A stretch of 64,000 nucleotides of DNA from Rhizopus sp. PT2906. Its lineage: Eukaryota; Mucoromycota; Mucoromycetes; Mucorales; Rhizopodaceae. Shown piece by piece: positions 21,996-33,989 of the stretch. Each line of letters begins with the position of its first letter. Position 1 is the first letter of the stretch. The position numbers were made by a program, and so were the translations under genes. The stretch covers positions 1 through 64,000 of the forward strand of contig JAMYHX010000068.1 in assembly GCA_025529335.1 (NCBI GenBank), given 5' to 3'. Below the pieces are notes generated by a model. It made no database searches and had not been told where the DNA came from. It was given only the letters and a program-made list of their open reading frames with translations.

Positions 21996-23911
21996 TTATT
22001 TTTTATAATTGTTATGCAAACCTATACTCTCATTGTCTGCATCTGCTCTGTCCTTTTCAGAGAACTTTCGCTCATGTTCAATATGTTCAAAATATGCTTC
22101 ATTCACATCCTTCGTCACATATTTACCATCAAACACAGATGTATCAAATGCTTCAATCACTGGATTAAATTGACGAACAGATTGTACTAAATCATTCAAG
22201 TCTTGATAAATAACCTTGTCAGCTCCTATTTCCTCTGCAATCTCATTCACGTCTCTTCCATGAGCCACTAGCTCACTTCGTGTAGGCATGTCAATACCAT
22301 ATACGTTGGGGTATCGAATAGGGGGTGCACACGATGCAAAATACACTTTCTTCGCTCCTGCTTCACGGGCCATTTGGATAATTTCCTTGGAAGTGGTTCC
22401 TCTGACAATAGAATCTATCCCACATGGTTAACCTATATTATCGTATGAATATAATGCATCTACTTACCATCTACTAATAATACGTTCTTATCTTGGAATT
22501 CCAATGCCATTGCATTCAATTTACGACGAACGTTCTTGCGTCTATGGGGTTATAAAAGTTATGTATCTTATGCTGTTAATCTAAATAGTTACTTACCTCA
22601 CTTGTTGACCAGGCATGATAAAGGTTCTACCAACATATCTGTTCTTGTTAAAACCTTCACGATAGACAATATTCAATTTACGAGAGCATTGTAAAGCGGC
22701 GGCACGGCTCGTATCAGGTACCTATGATCGAATGATTAATGGCGTTTATAAAAAAAAAAAAAAGAAAAAAAAAAAGAAAAATATACTTACGGGAATAACG
22801 ACATCAATATCCATGTTACCTTGGAATGCCTTTATGACTTGTTCAGCCAGTGCTTCACCCATAGCAAGACGAGCCTTGTAAACTGAAATTCCATCAATAA
22901 TACTGTCTTGACGAGCGAAATAGACGTATTCGAATATACAAGGAGCGATCGCCTGTTCAACAGCCAAGCGACGACGAGACACTTGATCGCGAGTGATAAT
23001 AACGGCTTCACCGGCCGTGATATCTTCAAAATCAGTGAATCCGAGTGCTTCTAAGACGACACTTTCGGAAGCAAACATATAATCATAACCAGCCTCTGTT
23101 TGTCTTCTACCCAAGATCAATGGACGGATACCGTGGGGATCTCTGAAACCGATAATACCAAATCCTGCAATCATTGCAACACAGGCATATCCTCCTTTAC
23201 ATTGTTGATACAAATCTTTGATGGCTGTAAAGATATCTTCTTCATTCACTCTTAAAAAAAAAAAAAGATGAGATGGATGACAAAAGGGTAGATAATGTGA
23301 CTATTTTTACCTGAATTTGCCAGTCTTTTGCAAGTTATCAGCTAAAATGTTCAACAATAATTCAGAGTCAGAATCAGTATTGATGTGTCTGTGAGCAACT
23401 TTATCTAAAAACTCTCTTAATTCCCTAGCATTCGTCAAGTTTCCATTCTATACGATCGATCAGTTATTACAATCTTTTTTTTTTTTTTTAAAAAAAAGCA
23501 TACATGAGCAAAGACGATGCCATAAGGTGAATTGACATAGAAAGGTTGTGCTTCAGACATTGCACTGGTACCTGCTGTGGGGTAACGGACTATGATAAAG
23601 TAAGTGTGGGTCCTAGTTACAATCTTTTTTAATGCGTACCATGGCCAACACCAAGACTTCCTACAAGGTTGGATAATTGACTTTCATTGAACACGTCTCT
23701 CACCATGCCGTTTCCTTTACATTGATATAAGCGTCCTTTAGCTCCACAAGTGACGATACCTGCAGCATCCTACTATCTGTCAATAAATAGATATTAAAGA
23801 AACAAGTCTTCTTACTTGGCCACGATGTTGAAGTAAGCCTAAACTTTCAAACAAATCTGGGCATGCAACACCATTTGGATCTGCTAATATAAGCGCAGTA
23901 ATACCACACAT
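21996..23911 (-). CDS. ADE4: Amidophosphoribosyltransferase (purine biosynthesis, first step)
   Basis: The enzyme makes phosphoribosylamine from PRPP and glutamine in the cytosol. The protein begins [12 protein letters not shown], so Cys2 can be the glutaminase nucleophile without a propeptide. Then come [31 protein letters not shown], the glutaminase-domain [16 protein letters not shown] and [23 protein letters not shown], the phosphoribosyltransferase motif [16 protein letters not shown] and the C-terminal [18 protein letters not shown]. Several short introns interrupt it. One contains a 30-base A/T homopolymer region (22749-22779 on the plus strand). Its start lies only about 98 bases downstream of the neighbouring kinase stop on the same strand. 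Confidence 0.96.
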
Positions 23912-24009
23912 TTTTTTAGGGATAAGAAAAGAAAGAATTTGAAAAAGTGTCAATCTTAAACAACAAAAAAAAAAAGTTCCGATGAGATTTCAATTTTTAT
24001 TGGTGTGTA

Positions 24010-25829
24010 TTATATGGCAGGTAACTGTTTGTCTAACTCTTCTAAAGAAGGAAATTTGTGTTCAAAATCGTCTACAACGACAGGATTGGATCTAAATTTA
24101 GCTGGTTTAGGTGGAGGTAAAGGCTTCTTGCCTTTGCTTGCATTCTTTAAAGCTGTGAATCGTGCTTCAATACTTGAAGATACTTTTTTGTTTATCTTTA
24201 CTTCCTCTTTCTTTTCTTCTTCCACTTTTTCTTCTTTTTGTTGTTGCTGTTGTTGTTGTTTCTCTTGAGAACTGTTGACAGTATCAAAATTATTTTGAAA
24301 GGACGCAATGGGCGAAACTGGTTGTGTTGCTGATGGACTAGTCTTGTTGACGTGGGCAGGATCAAATGGATCATAAGAATCCACAGATTTTGTTGGCCTA
24401 CCTCTTCGCATAGGTGTAATATGAGGTAATTCCGATTGGTAATGGTTCGTAGACACTTTTTCAAACAAGTTGGAGTTTTCATAGTAAGTTTGTACTGTTG
24501 GAGGAGAAGAAGGAGTAGGAGAGACGTAGGGATCTGACGAATAGATCTATAATATAGATTAGCTTTTCTTTTCTTTTGTAAATCATTCAACTTACATCTC
24601 GAATAGGACACTCTACTCCTCTCAATTGACAGACAGTCTTCATGACCTGATATATATTTGGCCGCCTATTTTGATCTTCCTGAAGCATGGACATGATCAA
24701 TCGACGCAATCCTTCGGAGAACACAGGTAAATTAGGTATGGTATACTTTGCATTTAAGATTGCCAACTGTCCTTCCTCTTCAAATGGTGTTGTGTAATAG
24801 CACAGCTTGTATAATAAGACTCCCATTGCCCAAATATCTGCTTTTTCATTCACAGGTTTCTTTTGATAGACATCAATCATTTCAGGTGCACGATATTGAA
24901 GGGTAGTATGACGCTGTATATCATCTTCAAGTCGCTGAATGTCTTTAATTGTGTTTGGTACGTATTGTCCTTTTGATAATGCAGCTGAACCAAAGTCACA
25001 TAGCTTGTAATGATCTTGATTAAGGATAAGGATATTTTCCACTTTCAGATCACGATGTAAAACAGGTGGATTGCAGTAATGCATATAAGCTAATGCCTTT
25101 AAAAGAAAATTAGTAAATAAGCTATACGAAGAGAGAGAGAAGGATGAGAATGATTACCTCAGTGACATCACTGAATATTTTCAGTATCTCTGGTTCAGTC
25201 AAACGTTGTTGTAATCTTCGATTCATCAAATCAATCACTCCTCCACCTTTTCATACTCTTTTTTTTAGAACACATATTGACTATATCTAACATATTACTT
25301 ACCAGGGCAATATTCCATCAAAATAAAAGCCTCATAACCACCTGCTGGTAAAACGTCTATCCTTGATTCGTAATATCTCACAATATTTTTATGATCTCCT
25401 AGTCGTCGCTATGAAATAAAAAACATCAGTATTGTATTATACAATATCAGACACTTTTTACCATAAACTCAATCTCTTTTTCAACGGTTTTAAGCCGTTC
25501 TTGATCTGGAACAACCACTCGTTTCAAAACGACGTAGCCTGTCTTTCCTTCGATTCTAGCAAGATAAACATGTGCGAAACCACCTAGAAAGGAGTTGGTT
25601 CAATTTTATAAATATATATGTATATATATATGTATATACCTTCTGCAATAAAGTTATGAATAATAACCGTGTACTTTCCCACTTGAAGTTTAGTACCAGC
25701 AGGCATAGCACCTGGAGGTAAAGGGGGAGCATTTGAAATGTCGATGCCAACAGGAACAGGAGGTAGTGTTTGACCAATACCTTGTTGTTCGGGTATACGT
25801 GATTGTCTAGTTGCTGTTTGGTGCATCAT
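24010..25829 (-). CDS. Ark1/Prk1-type (NAK family) serine/threonine kinase
   Basis: NAK kinases (Ark1/Prk1 in yeast, AAK1 and GAK in animals) phosphorylate endocytic adaptors and actin regulators at cortical patches. After a proline-rich start (TLPPVPVGI, APPLPPG) comes KLQVGKYTVIIHNFIAEGGFAHVYLA (glycine loop, read across an intron), VVLKRVVVP with the ATP lysine, VLHRDLKVENIL, KLCDFGSA and TTLQYRAPEMIDVYQKKPV. That last activation-loop form is typical of this family. The tail is low-complexity with a polyglutamine run, a KEEKVEEEKKEE charged stretch and PPPKPAKF, which could bind an SH3 domain. At least five introns are present. The start could move upstream if a further exon exists. Confidence 0.88.
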
Positions 25830-26051
25830 GAAGGGATTACTTTCCTTAAAAGATAAAGAAAAAGAGATAGAACACTAATAAAAAGTAGAAGAAAGAAAGA
25901 CGGAAGATTGGGATGAAACATCATTTTCTCAGCAAAAGACGAAAAAGGAAATTCATTTTTTTCTCTTTCTCTCTTTTTCTCTCTTTCTTTTTTATAGATA
26001 AACATACACACACACACATCATAAATATATATACATATATATACAGTAGCC
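25830..26051. promoter_or_regulatory. Divergent promoter between the kinase and the GUCD1-like gene
   Basis: These 222 bases separate two divergent start codons. They contain a long CT-rich run (25950-25990), a short CA run (26007-26020) and TA repeats near 26027-26042. No specific binding site was identified. Confidence 0.5.
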
Positions 26052-27036
26052 ATGATTTCACTTGGTGATGAAGCCATCTCGATCAATGAAGCACTTTCAA
26101 ACTATGACCAAGTGAGTAATTGTCCTATACCACATATTCAACAAGTAAGGAAAATGTACAAATTATGCAAGTATTTACAATTTACAGGCTTCCAATTGGG
26201 ATTGTGGATTGGCGTGTGTAGCAATGATCTTGCAAGGCTTGGGATTTAATTGCAATGTAGAAGAAATAGCGAGACAGTGTTCAGTGAATAGTGTATGGAC
26301 TATTGACCTGGCATTTATATTAAAGAACTACGTACAAGACTTTACTTATTATACAAGTTACTTGGGAAGTAGAAAGGAGTATCAAGAACAAAAATTCTAC
26401 CAAGAGGATTTCAATCAAGACGAGAAGAGAATTAATAAATTATTTGCTATCGCAAAGAGTTGCTCAATACATGTCGTAAGAATGTAAGAAAATCAATGCC
26501 TTGTACGATTGTTTGCTAATGCTGTCATAGGATATTGCCCTTGGATGACTACAAAAGATTTTTATATTGTAAACAATATGCGACTATTACACTTGTCAAT
26601 GCAAGGTTATTGAAATGTAAACTATGTCAAGTAAGTACCCATATGTCATCACAATGTTATATTTTAATCATTATCTAGCAAACTCGTGGATGCTTAGGAT
26701 CGATCTGCGGTCAATTAGATCTCTTCCTTGAGAAGTTCAAAGGTTACGACTATTTAGGTAACATACAAGAAGAGAGAGAATATGACAATAACTAAATCTA
26801 TACATTCTATTAGGTCATTTTATCCTCTTAATCGGTTATGATCCAACCGAGGATACCTTTATTTATCGTGATCCTGCTATCAAGGATGAGTTTTGTGTAA
26901 TCTCTGCAGATGACTTGAACGAAGCAAGGCAATCAGAGGGAACAGATCATGACTGGTAAGATCATTTCTATATCCTTTCTGTTCTTTAACCCTTTTTTCT
27001 TTTATTAGCATTGTAATTAAACTAACATCCACATAA
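26052..27036 (+). CDS. GUCD1-like protein (guanylyl-cyclase-domain-containing 1 family)
   Basis: Exons join as MISLGDEAISINEALSNYD, PIPHIQQASNWDCGLACVAM, then VWTIDLAFILKNY, PLDDYKRFLYCKQYATITLV, RGCLGSICGQLDLF, GHFILLIGYDPTEDTFIYRD and the end IVIKLTST. The family is named after guanylyl cyclase, but the sequence has the look of a C39-like papain-fold peptidase. Cys lies in NWDCGLAC, His in LGHFILLIGYD and Asp in IYRDPA, the right order for a Cys-His-Asp triad. That function is inferred. About 260 residues, intracellular, with no signal peptide. Expected substrate unknown. Confidence 0.82.
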
Positions 27037-27324
27037 TTGATTTATATACACACACACACACAACATTTATATATACATATTTATATATTTATATATATAA
27101 CCTTACAGCATGTAATAACCATCAACATTTATAAATATTATACCTTTTTTATCGGAGGCAAAGACAGATTGTATCACCCTTTATCAAATATAAAAAAAGC
27201 TGCTCCCTAAAATTTTTTTTGAGCTATAAAATCAAGTCTGTGCTTCATTGCGCATTTATTTCACTTTTTTTCCCCCTTCTTTATCTTCTCTGTGTGTGCT
27301 TGTGCGTCTGTGTGTTTGTGTAAA
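27037..27324. promoter_or_regulatory. Spacer and promoter of HMG-CoA synthase with microsatellites
   Basis: This contains a CA repeat near 27048-27062, TA-rich runs to 27100, and a CT/GT-rich tract just before the start (27265-27320). No confident motif was found. Confidence 0.45.
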
Positions 27325-28849
27325 ATGACTGCTACTAATTATCCTCAAAATGTCGGTATCTTGGCTATGGAAATGTACTTTCCTAAGAGAGTAAGTTGTA
27401 AAATGACAATAGGAGAGGAAGAGATGAGGTATTAAGATGTCATCATAGTGTGTCATTCAATCAGAAATGGAAACCTTTGATGGTGTAAGCGCAGGAAAAT
27501 ACACTATTGGTCTTGGCCAAGAAAAAATGGCCTTTATTGATGACCGTGAAGACGTTCAGTCTATTTGCTTAACTGGTAATTGAAAAAGACAGCAAGCGTC
27601 TTATTGTCACTAATCTTAAATTTCTTAGCTGTCCAAAACTTGATGGAAAAGTACAACATTGCTTACACTGACATTGGTAGACTCGAAGTTGGTACGGAAA
27701 CAATCATTGACAAATCCAAGGCAGTCAAGACTGTTTTGATGACTCTCTTTTCTGAACACGGCAATACCGAAATTGAAGGCATTGACACTACCAATGCTTG
27801 TTATGGTGGTTTTTCTGCTTTCTCTAATGCAGTCAACTGGATTGAATCAAGTTCTTGGGATGGTCGATATGCTATTGTCGTTGCTGGTGATTTGGCTCTC
27901 TATGCATCTGGTGCTGCTCGTCCTACTTCAGGTGCTGGTGTTGTTGCCATGTTGATCGGCAAGGATGCCCCTATCGTCCTTGAACGCGGTCTTCGTGCAA
28001 CACATATGGAGCACGCCTACGATTTTTATAAGCCCGATATGCATTCCGAATATCCTGTCGTAGATGGCAAGTTCTCAAATGTCTGCTATCTTCGCGCTTT
28101 TGATACCTGTTATCGCCGTTACATGTCTCGTTTGGGTAAGTTGGAAAACAAGGAAAAGCCAAGTATGGATGATATCGACTATGTCGTCTGCCACTCTCCC
28201 TATGCAAAGTTAGTCAACAAATCATTTGCTCGTGCAGTAAGTTAAACCTCCGCTAAGTAAACACACAGAATGGAAAAAACTGACGATTTTTTTTTGATAG
28301 GCATACAATGACTTCCTTCTTGATACTGAAAACGAAAAATATGCAATCCTGCAACCTTTCCAAAGTTTGACTTATGCTGAATCCCTTGAAAATAGAGATT
28401 TGGAAAAGGCATGTATGGCATTCACCAAGTCAGGTTATACTCAAAAAGTTAGCCCATGTGCCTTTGTTCCTAAGCAGATCGGCAACATGTACACGGCTGC
28501 TGTCTGGGCTGGCTTAGCTTCTCTTATCTCTGAAGTTGACTCAGACACACTTCAGGGTAAGCGCATCTTGCTCTACTCTTATGGTTCTGGTTTAGCTGCT
28601 TCCATGGTTTCTTTCCGTGTGAGCTCATCAACAGAAAACATCAAGGGCAACCTCAACCTTCGTGAACGTTTGGATGCTCGTACTCATTCTAAACCTGAGG
28701 AATTTGCTGAGGCTATGGCTCTTCGTGAAAAGACCCATAACGTCTGTGACTATACTCCTGTTGGAAACCTTGACAATATTGACTCTGGTGTTTACTATAT
28801 TGAAAAGATTGATGATAAATGGAGAAGATTCTACAAGCGCAAGGATTAA
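27325..28849 (+). CDS. ERG13: Hydroxymethylglutaryl-CoA synthase
   Basis: The enzyme condenses acetoacetyl-CoA with acetyl-CoA at the start of the mevalonate pathway to ergosterol. Exons: [20 protein letters not shown], then [38 protein letters not shown] onwards, and the last from [15 protein letters not shown]. The catalytic residues are seen in the usual order: Glu in the first domain ([12 protein letters not shown] region), Cys in [11 protein letters not shown], and His in [12 protein letters not shown]. The [13 protein letters not shown] motif near the C-terminus is also conserved. The total is about 450 residues and it is cytosolic, with no targeting peptide. Confidence 0.96.
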
Positions 28850-29520
28850 GTTTGGGGCATATTTATACATACATAATACTTTTAGGAATTATTTGAATAC
28901 AATTTAAAATCAATAATAGCAATTACACTTCATTGGTTATCAATCTTTTCTTTATTATTTAAAAGACAACACTTAATAATACATAAAATGTGCTTGATAT
29001 TTTTGAGTATAGAATAAATGTGATTAATGCTTTATAACAAAACGAAACATTGTTAGAGACTTCATAAAAAAAAAACAGAATGCTTAGCTTGGAAAAGGGT
29101 TAAAAAGAGATAGTTTATTATTATTTTTTTTTTGTTTATTTTATATGTTATTCAGTCTTGGAGTATAGATTTAGAGTAATCTCATACGACAAGATTAAGT
29201 ATTTATATGAAAAGGGTGGGCAAATTAAAGATACATAAAAAACCTTTCATACCATCTGGGCTGGGTGACCACATCCTCTGTTCTCCTTTCGTCAACTGTA
29301 GCATTGCTTGACGTGCCTAACCCAATTCCAGTTGACTTCAGCCGGACTTCGGATGTGGTATGATTTTCAGTACAGAAAGAAAAAATGGAATCGGTAAACT
29401 TCTTGCTGTCAGCGTGCTGGTGAGATAGTTTGTAGTAGAAACGTTCGAATATGTTGGCAGACAGACTCCAGTTGGCATGCTTTTTTATCTTATCTATCTC
29501 GTTGCCTAATTCGACGGCCC
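28850..29520. other. Gene-poor spacer at the start of the second mobile-element island
   Basis: AT-rich sequence with no convincing frame. A short block around 29175-29210 (AATCTCATACGACAAG) resembles 37525-37560 (GATCTCATACGATAGT), which suggests a shared decayed repeat. Confidence 0.4.
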
Positions 29521-29620
29521 TCGCACTATGGCGAGAAGAACCGTGAATTTTTTAAAATAACCGTGAATAATTCACGGTTGAGTGGGAGATGATCAAATGA
29601 GCCAATCAGTAATAAAGATA
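29521..29620 (-). repeat. Dispersed repeat with a palindromic core, copy B
   Basis: The reverse complement of this stretch matches about 2560-2660. The core AACCGTGAATAATTCACGG is a near-perfect palindrome here. It lies just upstream of the recombinase-like gene. Confidence 0.65.
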
Positions 29621-31257
29621 ATATTGAAAAGTTAACGAAAGAAGTTGACGATTTCATAAATGGTGAAATCTGTTATACGGAAGATTCAACAAAGCCGATC
29701 ATTCAAAGCAAAGAACTATCAACCAAAACCCATTTTTATACCGCAAGTATCAAAACAAAGAATCAGTAGCCAACAACAGTACAATTGAGGAAGAAAAACC
29801 ACAACTCATTAGTAAACACTAAATTATTTGTGCAAATTAGATATTTCATTAAACGTGGATTTTTTATTAGATAGTCATGCAGGACTTTTATAATTTCTTA
29901 ACACAGTCTTTGTTCCTGTTAATCCATACAATGATGAGGTGTAGGAAGACCGCTTATGTTCAATGAGCGATATCCTAGCTTATGTTTGGAAGTATTCATA
30001 TTTACTTCAAGATAAAAATCCTATTGGCTTTGGAAGATGGTGTTCAGGGAAAGGAATTGATTTGATCGAAGTTACCGTCAAAAGAATAAAAGTCGATGAG
30101 GCGGTAACCATCTCAGTTCGATCATTATATGTATTAAAAGAGAAATACATTGGTAAGATACCTGATTTTTTTTTTATTTGCATTCATTTAATCATACAAT
30201 ATGTGATAGCAAATGTTATACAATTTATCGTCGAACAGTTACCATTACACCAACAAACAATTCAGTCTTTCAAAAATGATGGATATAGTGTCATTGGTTA
30301 CGTGAGAAAATTAAGAACAAAAGAAAGCGATGAAACACGTTTAAACTTGTTGAACATTATGTGCAAGAAATTAAAAATGCGATCGATGGTTGAAAAGGTC
30401 TTTGTATCGTTCAAGACAGGCTCAAATGATCCAATCATGGACAGGGATCTTGATGATGATAAATAAGTACTGAAAAAACTCGATGCTGATGGTAATACAC
30501 AAGGTAAAAACGTTATAGTAGGCAGTTTTTTTACGCACACCACTAATGTTAAAGTTTCCACTAAGAAAATATGTCTTGTGGCGTTAGCTTTTGCTGGCCA
30601 TACGACAACGCCAACACTACATGCACCAAAAAATGCACCAGAAAATAGGTTAATGCTACGCGCCCTTCCTTGGGGCGCTACCTATGTTGTCACTATACAA
30701 TGTCACATTACCAATACCTCTGCTTGTCCAGTTCACTCTCTCTGATATAAAATACGATGTCATCACAATTACACATGCTCTTGTATCTTTGTTCATCAAC
30801 TGACAACATAAAAATTAAAATAAATAACATTTCTTTTTTATCTCTTTCTTCCTAAAAAGAAACAAAACAAGTTGGCAACTTCATAAAGCCATGTTTAGCT
30901 TGACGCTATACACTGAAAGGTTTTGTTGGACGGCATCATAGTTAATAGGTAGAGGTAGTGCCTGTAGTATTAGTCTAATTTCTGGTGCATTTTCTAAAGC
31001 ATGTAGTGTTTCCCTTACGACAAATGCAAAGGACCTTGTGACCTTCTTAAAGTAAGCTAGAAAAATATAATTCAATGAAAATAATTAATTAACTAACGAG
31101 ACTTAATAGTAATAACGCTAATATTGAAAAAGTTGTTGTAGACAGCCTTCCCCATAGCAACAAGATAGCTATATTTGATAGAAAGGGGCTATTGAGTGAT
31201 CAACAGAAGATCAAACAGTTTAAGTGCAGAACAAGCCTTAAGCAAAGGTCAAAATAG
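29620..31257 (+). pseudogene. Recombinase-like mobile-element gene, interrupted by a TIR element
   Basis: This is the longer copy of the family also seen at 1433-1866. A likely first exon is open from about 29620 to 29768. The next frame from 29963 (MSDILAYVWKYSYLL) splices at 30152 (GTAAGATACC) to IANVIQFIVEQLPLHQQTIQ and continues to DGYSVIGYVRKLRTKESDE and RSMVEKVFVS. A stop follows at 30464. Remnants (VLKKLDADGNTQ, AFAGHTT) run up to a TIR element, and beyond it the frame resumes (TTNAKDLVTFLK). After a 58-nt intron (31052-31109) it ends VVVDSLPHSNKIAIFD ... FKCRTSLKQRSK. The VIGYVRK motif resembles the start of serine-recombinase catalytic domains (often Y-[AV]-R-x-S), but here Leu replaces the expected Ser. 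Assignment to an IS607-like recombinase is an inference. Confidence 0.6.
30609..31015 (-). mobile_element. Short TIR element, copy 2, with 8-bp target duplication
   Basis: The reverse complement matches the copies at 1867-2350 and 52158-52551 (for example AAGAAAGAGATAAAAAAGAA and TATGTTGTCAGTTGAT). The ends are imperfect inverted repeats with CACTACATGC. The 8-mer TACGACAA lies on both sides (30601-30608 and 31016-31023). Removing the element and one copy restores the reading frame AGHTTNAKDL of the host recombinase-like gene. The 8-bp duplication is the length typical of hAT elements. Confidence 0.85.
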
Positions 31258-32025
31258 GGTGTTTTCTTAATATTTTATTATAAAGATCATAGTCAGTAAT
31301 CAGAATGATGCAGTTACACTTATATACCAAAATAAAGATATTGTTAAGTTAGTTTCCTTAATAGCAAAGAAAAGCTTTATTCAATGTTTTTTAAAAAGTG
31401 TTCGATGTCAGGTAATGGTAAGTCTAACTAAATCGAAAAGAAACATATTCAAAACATATGAAAACCTTTATTCCTTTAAAGGTTCTGTGTGCTACTTTTT
31501 GTCCGTTATTTTTGCAGGATATTGGTGATACTTTGAGTTAGCCTTCAAGGTTTTGAGGAAGCATATAATTGGCTTTGTTGGATCTTCTGTATAACAAATT
31601 TCATCATTTACAAAATCGTCAGCTTCTTAGCTAATTTTTAGACATTATCTTTGTTGTATTCCTCGCAAAAAAACATACATATTGCTTGTTCTCTAGTAAT
31701 AACATTCATGTTCAAGAAAATAAAGAAAAAGACAATCGAGGGAGAAAAAACAGCAAATGTTTTTTCGCTTGAAAAAGGTAAAAAAAGACAAGACGAGGTT
31801 GTCCGAGTTTAAGCTATCACTTACAAGATCGACGACAAGGTTGATTGGATTTAAACTATCCCTTACAAGCGAAAAGATTAAATCGTCCTGTAGAGAAAAA
31901 GTCATAAAACATTTTTTATTTTATGATCCTTTATCCATAACAGCTCATACAGTTATTAAATATACATCATCTACTGAAATGTCTACCAACTTTAAAAAGT
32001 ACCTCCATCTCTATTACTGCTGATT
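31258..32025. other. Spacer with a short tandem duplication
   Basis: No gene was recognised. Near 31797-31874 a segment of about 42 bases is repeated imperfectly (GTTTAAGCTATCACTTACAA and TTTAAACTATCCCTTACAA). The region may be the eroded 5' part of the MULE element that follows. Confidence 0.45.
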
Positions 32026-32988
32026 TTGTTTGCCCTACTGTTCCAGATTATGAGAAAAGTGGCCCGACCCTCATCTTTACTACGTCTGATAAGTTCGAGG
32101 AATGGTTCAAAGAGGACGCGTTCTCGCATTCCAAGTGGGTATTTAAACGACAATATCTCGTTACAAGTAATCTTCAAAGACGAAGAGCAATTCCTTGCTT
32201 ATTTTAGAACAAGATGGTTGATCAAAAAGGAACTTTTCTGTAAAGCCTGGCGACCAAGTGCCTCTTTCCATACCGACAACTTGGTTGAATCACATCATAA
32301 TCAATTGAAAACGTTTTATCTTGGTCGCGCTCGACGCAATCTCTGTGGCTTTTTGATTTACACTTTGCAAGAAACGTTGATGATCGACTACCGTCAGGAG
32401 GCTTTGAAATGTTTGTATAGTTTTCAGACTGTTAAATTAAGCCCAAATGATATGAAGAAGAAAAGATTGGTGTATGCTTTTGACGAAGACACTGCTATAA
32501 GTATGGTTCAGCGCCCTGAAGATGATGATGATATGTATGATTGCAAGTCATTCACTGGTGATTACATTTGGTACGAAATCGAATTGAAAAATGGTCACCT
32601 CTTCCGTTGTAACTGCCCAAATGATTCGAAGCTTTGTAAGCATATCTTCTTAGTTAACAGAGTGACTGATGTTCCATATACTCTTCGTTCTGATATTGCT
32701 GTTGATGCTGATACTACTGGTCTTAACCATGAAGAACTTGCTGTAACTGGTATCAATTTCGCAGATACTACTAATAACTCTACTTCTGATAATGATATCT
32801 GTCAAGAATTGGCAGATTCAATTGATAAGTTTGAGAATTTACACATAAGCGATCTTAGAAGAAAGAAGGTGATGTATCGCTTACAATGCGATAAATTGGA
32901 AATTATTAACCATGCTGCCAAAATATCATATTATATGATGAAAGAAGCTGCAGTTATTCCTCAAACACTTCCTGAACGTCAAAGATAA
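32026..32988 (+). pseudogene. C-terminal part of a MULE-type transposase with SWIM zinc finger
   Basis: The 320-codon frame contains the end of a MULE transposase domain (FHTDNLVESHHNQLKTFYLG) and a SWIM zinc finger with C-x-C-x6-C-x-H spacing (CNCPNDSKLCKHIF), followed by an acidic linker. The N-terminal DNA-binding part and the main DDE domain are absent, so the element is truncated. Such fused SWIM-MULE proteins can be domesticated genes, so an expressed host protein is possible. The start codon shown is arbitrary. Confidence 0.7.
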
Positions 32989-33114
32989 GTATATGTTTTT
33001 TTTATTAACATCCTACTATCTTTTTTACTTTTTCTATATATATTATTATTATCTCATATTTTTAAATAAACAATAATCCAATATTTCTCTTTAATTCATT
33101 ATGCCTTCTTTTTT

Positions 33115-33880
33115 TCAAAGTCTTTTCACTACAAAATTTTTCAACCCACTTGCCATTAGTGCCGCTTTCTTTGCATTTACGGCAACCAATCTCTTTCTTT
33201 TGTTGTCTGCATTGCTCATTGAGACGTAGGAATGGTTAGAATCACTTCTAAGCATTCTGTTGCTACCTTGGACCACTTCATCGTAGCTCGACTTCAATTT
33301 CTTACAATGTTCAAGCATATTGAAGGCCAAATTATCCTTAAAGGACGAGTGACCCCTTGGGGCGCCTTCTCAGAGAAGGCCCTGATGGAGCTGTATGCGT
33401 TAGCTTCGCAAAGTCCCAAGTAAAAACCAAAGAAGTGCATTTTCCATCTCTCGGCTGAGATAATGTCGTGATAAAATGTCAGATTATCACGTAAATTATT
33501 TGCAGTATCTACAGAATCTATAGCGAAATAATTGACTTCCACACACGCACTATATTGCAGCTATTTTACCTACTTTTGTGTCTTTCGTATTCGTCTACTA
33601 CTTCCGGACGCTTGATAGTAACTAGGCTACCGTCAGAAGACTTGAAAGTCTTTTCATCAGTAAGTCTAATGGCGCAACATGATGATACAAAGGCTTTCAC
33701 TTTTTGAGCTCCTCAGATCGTGCAATCGTCTTCCCTTGGAAGCTCAACTTAGGCTCGTTCCAGTCGTGCTCACGGAGTAATATAGCTTTGACTGTAATAT
33801 CAATGATGAAACGCTTGCTAACCGATACTTTTATGTTGACATCAAGTTTTTTGTCGACAGGAGGCATGTTTGAACTTTAG
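33115..33880 (-). pseudogene. piggyBac-like transposase relic (C-terminal half)
   Basis: On the minus strand the pieces read MPPVDKKLDVNIKVSVSKRF, then KTFKSSDGSLVTIKRPEVVDEY. They continue across a likely intron (GTAGGTAAAA..CTATAG) into SVDTANNLRDNLTFYHDII, ERWKMHFFGFYLGLCEANAY and FKDNLAFNMLEHCKKL. The order 'RP..v..Y, VD..N, W....F...L....NAY' is typical of the DDE_Tnp_1_7 (piggyBac) family. Stops and a frame change near 33350 show it is broken. A lysine-rich tail follows (NKRKRLVAVNAKKA). Confidence 0.6.
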
Positions 33881-33989
33881 TTTTACTGATGTTGTTTGAG
33901 GGATTTAGACGTGTTTAATACTATAAAAAATAATTTTAAAACTCAAAGAAATAAAATTACGGTCTTAAGCTTTGTAGTAATCACACGCG

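Noticed and set aside
22749..22779. Poly(A)/(T) run that might mark a retroposed insertion
   Set aside because: It sits inside a normal ADE4 intron with both splice sites intact and no duplicated flank.
27037..27120. CA/TA repeats as a possible CRISPR-like array
   Set aside because: They are simple dinucleotide microsatellites with no spacers. No CRISPR array exists in the window.
29240..29360. 5S rRNA-like phrase (CTGGGCTGGGTGACCAC)
   Set aside because: The rest of the 5S sequence and its promoter boxes are absent.
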